Source: Schwartzia sp. (in: firmicutes) (GTDB lineage Bacteria > Bacillota > Negativicutes > Selenomonadales > Selenomonadaceae). Taken from it: a DNA stretch of 9,753 bases. Of this stretch, positions 1-3,151 are shown one piece after another (position 1 is the first letter of the stretch; each line of letters begins with the position of its first letter). The stretch spans positions 1 to 9,753 of the forward strand of contig JAILNL010000161.1 of NCBI GenBank assembly GCA_024691625.1. Direction: 5' to 3'. Both the position numbers and the translations under genes were made by a program. The notes beneath the pieces are model-generated. The model saw only the letters and a program-made list of their open reading frames with translations, did not search any database and was not told where the DNA came from.

Positions 1-129
1 GAAGGAGGTTACGATACGGAAGCTGCCGTCCTTTGCGGCAGTGCCGTTTTTATCAGCGGTTCCTCCGCAGCCTGCAAGCAGCAGGCAGAGTCCGAGAAGC
101 AGGCATAAGAATTTGGATTTGCTTTTCAA
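1..129 (-). CDS. Metal ABC transporter substrate-binding lipoprotein, ZnuA/TroA-like (N-terminal part only)
   Basis: Only the first 43 codons lie in the window; the gene continues past the left edge. It starts with TTG at 129, 7 nt after a strong AGGAGGG SD (143-137), and no ATG lies nearby in frame. The product has a typical lipoprotein signal: basic MKSKSK, a leucine-rich core, and a lipobox LAGC with Cys21 as the predicted lipidated residue. A polar linker follows, then FRIVTSF. That string matches, from memory, the first beta strand of cluster A-I zinc/manganese-binding proteins, which usually read V(V/I)TSFYP. Such proteins capture metal at the cell surface for a ZnuBC-type transporter. 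The Fur-family gene just upstream supports a zinc or manganese role. The lipoprotein call is firm; the metal-binding family is an inference from about seven residues and context. Confidence 0.62.
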   Translation of the reverse strand, partial: MKSKSKFLCLLLGLCLLLAGCGGTADKNGTAAKDGSFRIVTSF

Positions 130-173
130 AGAAGGTCCCTCCTAATTAATAAAATACCTAGATAAGAAAATTA

Positions 174-184
174 CTGTTTAACAG
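174..184. promoter_or_regulatory. Perfect 11-bp palindrome at the promoter of the metal-binding lipoprotein gene
   Basis: CTGTT-T-AACAG is a perfect inverted repeat. It touches the last base of the predicted -10 hexamer and covers the probable transcription start of the lipoprotein gene, which is where a repressor site is expected. A Fur-family repressor is encoded next door. It does not match the Bacillus Zur box as I know it (TCGTAAT-N-ATTACGA) or a classical Fur box, so the bound protein is not identified. Confidence 0.35.
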
Positions 185-211
185 AATAGCACAAAATTTT
201 TTTATAGGCAA
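183..211 (-). promoter_or_regulatory. Predicted sigma-A promoter for the metal-binding lipoprotein gene
   Basis: On the minus strand there is TTGCCT (211-206), a 17-bp spacer, then TATTCT (188-183) preceded by TGC, which forms an extended -10. Transcription should start near 176, giving a leader of about 45 nt before the TTG codon at 129. The -35 lies directly after the terminator of the upstream gene, so the lipoprotein gene probably has independent control. Confidence 0.5.
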
Positions 212-212
212 G

Positions 213-244
213 AAAAAAAGACATCAGTTACGATGCCTTTTTTT
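213..244 (-). terminator. Intrinsic terminator after the Fur-family gene
   Basis: In the minus-strand transcript, AAAAAAAGGCATC pairs with GATGTCTTTTTTT over 13 bp with one G-U pair and a 6-nt loop (GTAACT). It ends in a run of seven U. The stem lies 21 bp past the stop codon of the Fur-family gene. On the plus strand the same position is an A-C mismatch, so it fits the minus-strand transcript better. Confidence 0.8.
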
Positions 245-265
245 ATTTCTGTATTTTAGCGAGGG

Positions 266-685
266 TTATTTCTTTTCGCGGCAGTTGCTGCAGAGTCCGT
301 AGAACTCAAACATGTGCCCTGTGATAGTGAAGCCTTTTTTCTCCGCTTCTTCCTTATATATATCCGTGACCGGGCATATATCTATGCACTCGGTTCGGCC
401 GCATTTCGTGCATACGAGATGATGGTGGTGGTGGCCGTCCTTTGCCAGCTCGTACACATTTCCCGATGTGCGGTGGATTTCGTGGACTATGCCAAGCTCC
501 GTGAGCATAGAAAGATTGCGGTAAATCGTATCAAGGGACACGTCAGGATTTGTTTTTCGTACTTCGGCGAGAAGCTCCTGTGCAGTGGGAAAGTATTCAA
601 AGGAATTGAGAGCCTGCAATACCGCGCGTCTCTGTGGAGTTACTTTATAGCCTTTTAAGCGAAGCTGTTCCAATATTTTTTCCAA
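266..685 (-). CDS. zur: Fur-family metalloregulator, probably zinc uptake regulator Zur
   Basis: A 139-aa protein of normal length for the Fur/Zur/PerR family. The N-terminal winged helix opens with GYKVTPQR (12-19), and the recognition helix region is SLDTIYRNLSML (50-61). The dimerisation/metal domain has a run of five histidines (85-89), then C92-x2-C95 and C132-x2-C135, the usual structural zinc cysteines. C100 and C104 are extra. It should be a cytosolic, metal-dependent DNA-binding repressor. Subfamily is inferred: the next gene on the same strand looks like a ZnuA-type metal-binding lipoprotein, which favours Zur over Fur or PerR. The start is TTG at 685, because the next in-frame Met is residue 60, far inside the fold. 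The SD AAAGGAAGG (704-696) sits 10 nt before it. The gene follows the exported-protein gene by 24 bp and probably shares its transcript. Confidence 0.85.
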   Translation of the reverse strand: MEKILEQLRLKGYKVTPQRRAVLQALNSFEYFPTAQELLAEVRKTNPDVSLDTIYRNLSMLTELGIVHEIHRTSGNVYELAKDGHHHHHLVCTKCGRTECIDICPVTDIYKEEAEKKGFTITGHMFEFYGLCSNCREKK

Positions 686-689
686 TGGG

Positions 690-707
690 CCGAAACCTTC
701 CTTTCGG
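690..707 (-). other. Hairpin presenting the SD of the Fur-family gene
   Basis: In the minus-strand RNA, CCGAAA and TTTCGG form a perfect 6-bp stem around GGAAGG, which is the SD of the TTG-started repressor gene. The stop codon of the upstream gene (712-710) lies 2 nt before the stem. A terminating ribosome would therefore melt it, a possible route to translational coupling. There is no U tract, so it is not a terminator. Confidence 0.4.
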
Positions 708-709
708 AG

Positions 710-1828
710 TTATTTCCCTGCTTCCTTGGTTTCGGAAACAGGAGTGTCCTTTTTGGTTTTGTTTTCTGCGTCCTTTTTCTTTTCAAAGAACGGGACAGCA
801 GGGGCATTGATGGCGGCCTTCGGAATCAGGATTTCCTTGGGGGCATCGGTGTCGCTGAATTGAATATTAAACTTGGCTGTTGCTGTGTCAATCATGCTGC
901 CGAATATCTGGCGCTGCATCTCGTTCATGTTTTTCGCTTTATCGAGGAATTTGTGCGCGACGTAGCGCAGAGTATTCGTTACATCTCCGGATTCACCGAT
1001 GATATTCATTGTTTTGCGGTCAATATCAACCTGTATGGAAAGGGTTGCCGCCTCAGGATCATCGATTTCGAAAGGAGGAACCTTCTCGGACATTTTGGAA
1101 ATGACAGCCCATACATCGTTAAGGTTTGTCTTTACGATGACAGAACGAATATCGTCGGTTGAGGGTGCATCTTCAACAACGGGATTAATGAGCGTTGACA
1201 GAAAATCGACGTTGGCTGCCTGACTTGTAAGCATTTTTTCCATTTTTCCCATGCTGCCCTGCAGTTCAGTCATTTTTATCTGCTGATGAATCCATTTTTT
1301 CGTTTTTTCGTCATAGCTGTAACGGTCGTAGCTGTCTTTGTCAATTTTTGCGTAATAGTGGCTTTTCGTATCCTGATTCATGATGGGGAGCGCGTGGATA
1401 GAAAAGTTGAGAGTCCCTTCCATGAATATGATATTGTCACCCAGTATTTCTTTCAGATTAGTATTGGGTTTGTCTTTAAGGGCAAGAGACTTTTGTTCAA
1501 TAGTTTTTGCGTCAACCAGCTTCGAGCGAAGTCCTTCCTTTGTCGGTTTGACTGGTGAGGAAAAAAGGTAGTTCGTTTTGAGATTCATGTGGGCGTTTCC
1601 GAGTGCGGCATCCACATTGAATGTCATATCTATGCTTTTGTTCGGTACATTTGCATTTTTTGTCTGAGCGAGCTTCAGATAGGAAGCGGCATCGAGTTCT
1701 TCTGCGGTAGTTTCGACAGCCGCCGGCCCGGATTCGGCAGCGGCTGCTTCAGCAGCGTATGCAGGAAGCGGCGCGGAGAGAGAAGCGGAAATCAGCGCGC
1801 CTGCAATGATTTTCTTGAGCTTTAACAT
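710..1828 (-). CDS. Exported protein of unknown function
   Basis: I do not recognise a named family. The 372-aa product has a Sec signal peptide: a basic start (MLKLKK), a hydrophobic core, and a likely signal peptidase I site after AYA (residue 25), with no lipobox cysteine. The mature part has no cysteines and no further membrane segment. Its pattern of alternating beta-like stretches (SIDMTFNVDAAL near 65, GTLNFSIHALPI near 138, AATLSIQVDIDR near 261, ATAKFNIQFSD near 317) recalls LolA/LppX-type lipid-binding or DUF-type lipoprotein folds, but this is only an impression. The C-terminus is Lys/Glu rich and probably disordered. The ATG start has GGAGG 7 nt upstream. It precedes the Fur-family gene by 24 bp, so it may belong to the same operon, which is a weak hint of a link to metal or envelope homeostasis. 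Confidence 0.72.
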   Translation of the reverse strand: MLKLKKIIAGALISASLSAPLPAYAAEAAAAESGPAAVETTAEELDAASYLKLAQTKNANVPNKSIDMTFNVDAALGNAHMNLKTNYLFSSPVKPTKEGLRSKLVDAKTIEQKSLALKDKPNTNLKEILGDNIIFMEGTLNFSIHALPIMNQDTKSHYYAKIDKDSYDRYSYDEKTKKWIHQQIKMTELQGSMGKMEKMLTSQAANVDFLSTLINPVVEDAPSTDDIRSVIVKTNLNDVWAVISKMSEKVPPFEIDDPEAATLSIQVDIDRKTMNIIGESGDVTNTLRYVAHKFLDKAKNMNEMQRQIFGSMIDTATAKFNIQFSDTDAPKEILIPKAAINAPAVPFFEKKKDAENKTKKDTPVSETKEAGK

Positions 1829-1867
1829 TAAAAAGCCTCCTTGATTTCTGTGAAATGGTTTTCTCCT

Positions 1868-1876
1868 ATTGTATCA
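1868..1876 (-). promoter_or_regulatory. Extended -10 promoter for the exported-protein / Fur-family operon
   Basis: On the minus strand TGATACAAT (1876-1868) is a close match to an extended -10 (TGnTATAAT). No good -35 is visible; TTAATC at about 18 bp is the best candidate. It would give a leader of roughly 33 nt ahead of the ATG at 1828. Confidence 0.5.
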
Positions 1877-1893
1877 CGTTAGGTAAATGATGA

Positions 1894-1922
1894 TTAACTT
1901 TTTTGATGAATTTTACGATATA
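1894..1922 (+). promoter_or_regulatory. Candidate promoter for the split unknown gene (sigma-A or sigma-28-like)
   Basis: Two readings overlap. As sigma-A: TTAACT (1894-1899), 17 bp, GATATA (1917-1922). As a flagellar sigma-28/sigma-D type: TAAC (1895-1898), exactly 15 bp, TACGATAT (1914-1921), against the consensus TAAA-N15-GCCGATAT. Neither is strong, and a promoter is expected here because the upstream gene is divergent. Confidence 0.35.
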
Positions 1923-1954
1923 TGGGACAAAGAGGCTGGAAAGGAGGAAACGGT

Positions 1955-2431
1955 ATGCGAAATACAATTCTCTTGGATTCGACAATGCGCTCCGTTAATA
2001 TGCTTTCAACGTTGGAAAACGCGGCAAAGGCAGCACAGAACGGGACGGCCTCATATAAAGAAATAATGGCGGCTATTCAGAAAGCGGCGGGGAAAACCGT
2101 TGCGACTTCAAAAGATACCTCCGAAATGACATTTGACGAATACAAGGATTATATCGAATCCCGGGTTAATGCCATGCAGATGGACGACAGCCGTGTAAAT
2201 GATACGGTATCGATTGAGATAACGGACGGAGGCTTTCGTGCAATGCAGAAGGACCCCTTGTATGAACAGTGGGTGCTGGATTCCATTCGTTCGGCGTTGG
2301 TTACGCAGAATCGTACCGCGTCCCTAACCGGTGGAAGCTATGTAATGTTGAAATACGGGCAGACGCGTGAGGATTACCGCGCTGAAAGCTGGGGAAAGGA
2401 AGCCAGGCACTCTTTAACGCAATGTCCATGA
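1955..2431 (+). CDS. Unknown protein, 5' reading frame of a gene split by a -1 shift
   Basis: The ATG at 1955 has a clear SD, AAAGGAGG, 7 nt upstream; an in-frame ATG at 1922 has none. The frame encodes 158 aa with no signal peptide or membrane segment. It is helical at the start (MLSTLENAAKAAQ), followed by VSIEITDGGFRAMQ and DPLYEQWVLDSIRSAL, then GGSYVMLKYGQTREDYR. The D-P-x-Y-E-x-W-V-L-D pattern reminds me of uncharacterised DUF proteins of Clostridia and relatives, but I cannot name the family. The last ten residues (EARHSLTQCP) look unlike protein, with Arg AGG and odd Cys/His content. The -1 frame from the same point instead reads GSQALFNAMSMTKGKK without a break into the next frame. 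The full product would be 243 aa (1955-2685) by frameshifting, or this gene carries a one-base deletion. Confidence 0.6.
   Translation: MRNTILLDSTMRSVNMLSTLENAAKAAQNGTASYKEIMAAIQKAAGKTVATSKDTSEMTFDEYKDYIESRVNAMQMDDSRVNDTVSIEITDGGFRAMQKDPLYEQWVLDSIRSALVTQNRTASLTGGSYVMLKYGQTREDYRAESWGKEARHSLTQCP
2392..2398 (+). other. G_GGA_AAG heptamer in phase for -1 ribosomal frameshifting
   Basis: Zero-frame codons here are TGG GGA AAG GAA, so the bases read G GGA AAG, the X_XXY_YYZ pattern. After a -1 slip the tRNAs would re-pair on GGG and AAA and continue GGA AGC CAG in the frame that stays open to 2685. The -1 frame is closed upstream by TGA at 2383-2385, and the zero frame stops at 2429-2431, so any shift must occur between them. 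The same heptamer is the known slip site of the lambda G/GT tail genes. I see no well-placed SD stimulator and only weak downstream pairing. Confidence 0.5.
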
Positions 2432-2685
2432 CGAAGGGCAAAAAAAGCTCGTCAAGCAGCTTCTGGATGAAGCGTGCATCACAGATGACACAGAATCTTC
2501 TGCTCACATCACAGCTTGCAAGGCAGAAAATAAATCTTCAAACAACACTGGCAAAGGCACTCGGAAATTCCGACAGTATAGAAGCGTCAGCCGTCGGAGG
2601 AGAGGCACAGATGAAGCAGACAAGTGTAGCTGCGGCCTATTGGATGTATCTCATGCAGCAGAGCATGACAGGGCTTGGATTTTGA
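2422..2685 (+). CDS. Unknown protein, 3' reading frame of the split gene
   Basis: This frame encodes 87 aa from the ATG at 2422, or 85 aa from the ATG at 2428. The 2428 start overlaps the previous stop as ATGA, a classic coupling arrangement. Neither ATG has an SD at a usable distance. The frame is open back to 2386, and the codons before the ATG (GSQALFNA) look like real coding, so it is more likely the C-terminal part of the upstream gene than a separate protein. Its content is polar and helical: a KKSSSSSFWMKRA linker, then QNLLLTSQLARQKINLQTTL, ending in an Ala/Met/Gln-rich helix (VAAAYWMYLMQQ). No signal peptide or known domain is recognised. A terminator follows 3 bp after the stop codon. 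Confidence 0.5.
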   Translation: MSMTKGKKSSSSSFWMKRASQMTQNLLLTSQLARQKINLQTTLAKALGNSDSIEASAVGGEAQMKQTSVAAAYWMYLMQQSMTGLGF

Positions 2686-2688
2686 AAT

Positions 2689-2715
2689 AAAAGGGGCTGT
2701 AAAAGGCCTTTTTTT
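2689..2715 (+). terminator. Terminator of the split unknown gene
   Basis: AAAAGGGGCT (2689-2698) can pair with GGCCTTTTTT (2705-2714) around a 6-nt loop (GTAAAA). The stem uses three G-U pairs in the plus-strand RNA and merges into a seven-T run. It is imperfect but sits immediately after the stop codon and ahead of the csoR promoter. Confidence 0.55.
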
Positions 2716-2728
2716 ATGCCTGGATAAA

Positions 2729-2743
2729 TACCTCTGAGGGGTA
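2729..2743. promoter_or_regulatory. CsoR-type operator 1 (upstream of -35)
   Basis: TACCTC-TGA-GGGGTA is an inverted repeat with 5 of 6 arm bases complementary. It has the G-tract/C-tract form and 3-bp centre of copper-responsive CsoR operators (TACCC...GGGTA). It ends 1 bp before the -35 hexamer of the csoR promoter. Its centre is 25 bp from that of operator 2. Confidence 0.6.
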
Positions 2744-2744
2744 C

Positions 2745-2772
2745 TTGACAATATACCCCGATGAGGTATATT
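2745..2772 (+). promoter_or_regulatory. csoR-copA promoter
   Basis: TTGACA (2745-2750) is a perfect -35. A 16-bp spacer leads to TATATT (2767-2772). Transcription should begin near 2779, leaving a leader of only about 15 nt that holds the csoR SD. The spacer is almost filled by a CsoR-type operator, so apo-CsoR binding would block polymerase. Confidence 0.78.
2751..2771. promoter_or_regulatory. CsoR-type operator 2 (within promoter spacer and -10)
   Basis: The arms ATATACCCC and GAGGTATAT flank GAT; 8 of 9 arm bases are complementary. The repeat spans the whole spacer and most of the -10 of the csoR promoter, the usual position for CsoR autorepression. It is the better of the two sites. Confidence 0.7.
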
Positions 2773-2793
2773 ATGATGCAAGAGGTGTTTGAA

Positions 2794-3120
2794 ATGGAAG
2801 AAGCAAAAGAAATCAAAGAAGAGCTCGGATGCCCGCACTGCGCGCGCATCAAGGTACGTTCTTCAAATGAATACAAGAAGCTCATCAATCGATTGAACCG
2901 TATTGAAGGGCAGATTCGCGGTATCCGCGGTATGGTTGAAAAAAGTGCTTACTGCCCGGATATTCTTGTGCAGTCGGCGGCGGCAACGGCGGCAATTCAC
3001 GCGTTCAACCGTGAGCTTCTGGCCAATCATATCCGTTCCTGCGTGTCCGAGGACATACGTGCAGGTAAGGATGAGACTGTAGATGAGCTTGTAAAACTTC
3101 TGGAAAAATTTATGAAATGA
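2794..3120 (+). CDS. csoR: Copper-sensing transcriptional repressor CsoR
   Basis: A 108-aa all-helical CsoR/RcnR-family (DUF156) protein with the hallmark NRLNRIEGQIRGIRGMVE (residues 32-49). The Cu(I) ligands are in place: C54, H79 and C83, with the same spacing as Bacillus subtilis CsoR (C45, H70, C74), which separates it from the nickel, formaldehyde and sulfur branches. Cu(I) binding should release DNA and derepress its own operon. I place the start at ATG 2794, 8 nt after AGAGG. In-frame ATGs at 2761, 2773 and 2776 lie in or before the promoter -10 and predicted transcription start, so they cannot be used. An extra CPHC motif (C13, C16) sits before the first core helix. copA follows 31 bp downstream with a shared transcript, and two operator-like repeats lie at the promoter. 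Confidence 0.93.
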   Translation: MEEAKEIKEELGCPHCARIKVRSSNEYKKLINRLNRIEGQIRGIRGMVEKSAYCPDILVQSAAATAAIHAFNRELLANHIRSCVSEDIRAGKDETVDELVKLLEKFMK

Positions 3121-3123
3121 CAG

Positions 3124-3132
3124 GGGGTATAT
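3124..3132 (+). promoter_or_regulatory. Isolated CsoR half-site in the csoR-copA gap
   Basis: GGGGTATAT is the exact reverse complement of the left arm of operator 2 (2751-2759). No partner arm is visible at the right distance. It lies between the csoR stop codon and the copA SD (AAAGGTGG, 3135-3142), so it could be an accessory contact or chance. Confidence 0.22.
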
Positions 3133-3151
3133 TGAAAGGTGGTGACAGTGG

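Noticed and set aside
690..707. Hairpin between the exported-protein gene and the Fur-family gene as a terminator
   Set aside because: The stem is only 6 bp, there is no U tract, and its loop is the SD of the next gene.
1922..1954. ATG at 1922 as start of the split unknown gene
   Set aside because: It lies in the predicted -10 region and has no SD. The ATG at 1955, same frame, has AAAGGAGG at ideal spacing.
2761..2793. Longer CsoR starting at 2761 (or ATG at 2773/2776)
   Set aside because: These codons fall inside operator 2, in the -10, or before the predicted transcription start near 2779. Only the ATG at 2794 has an SD (AGAGG).
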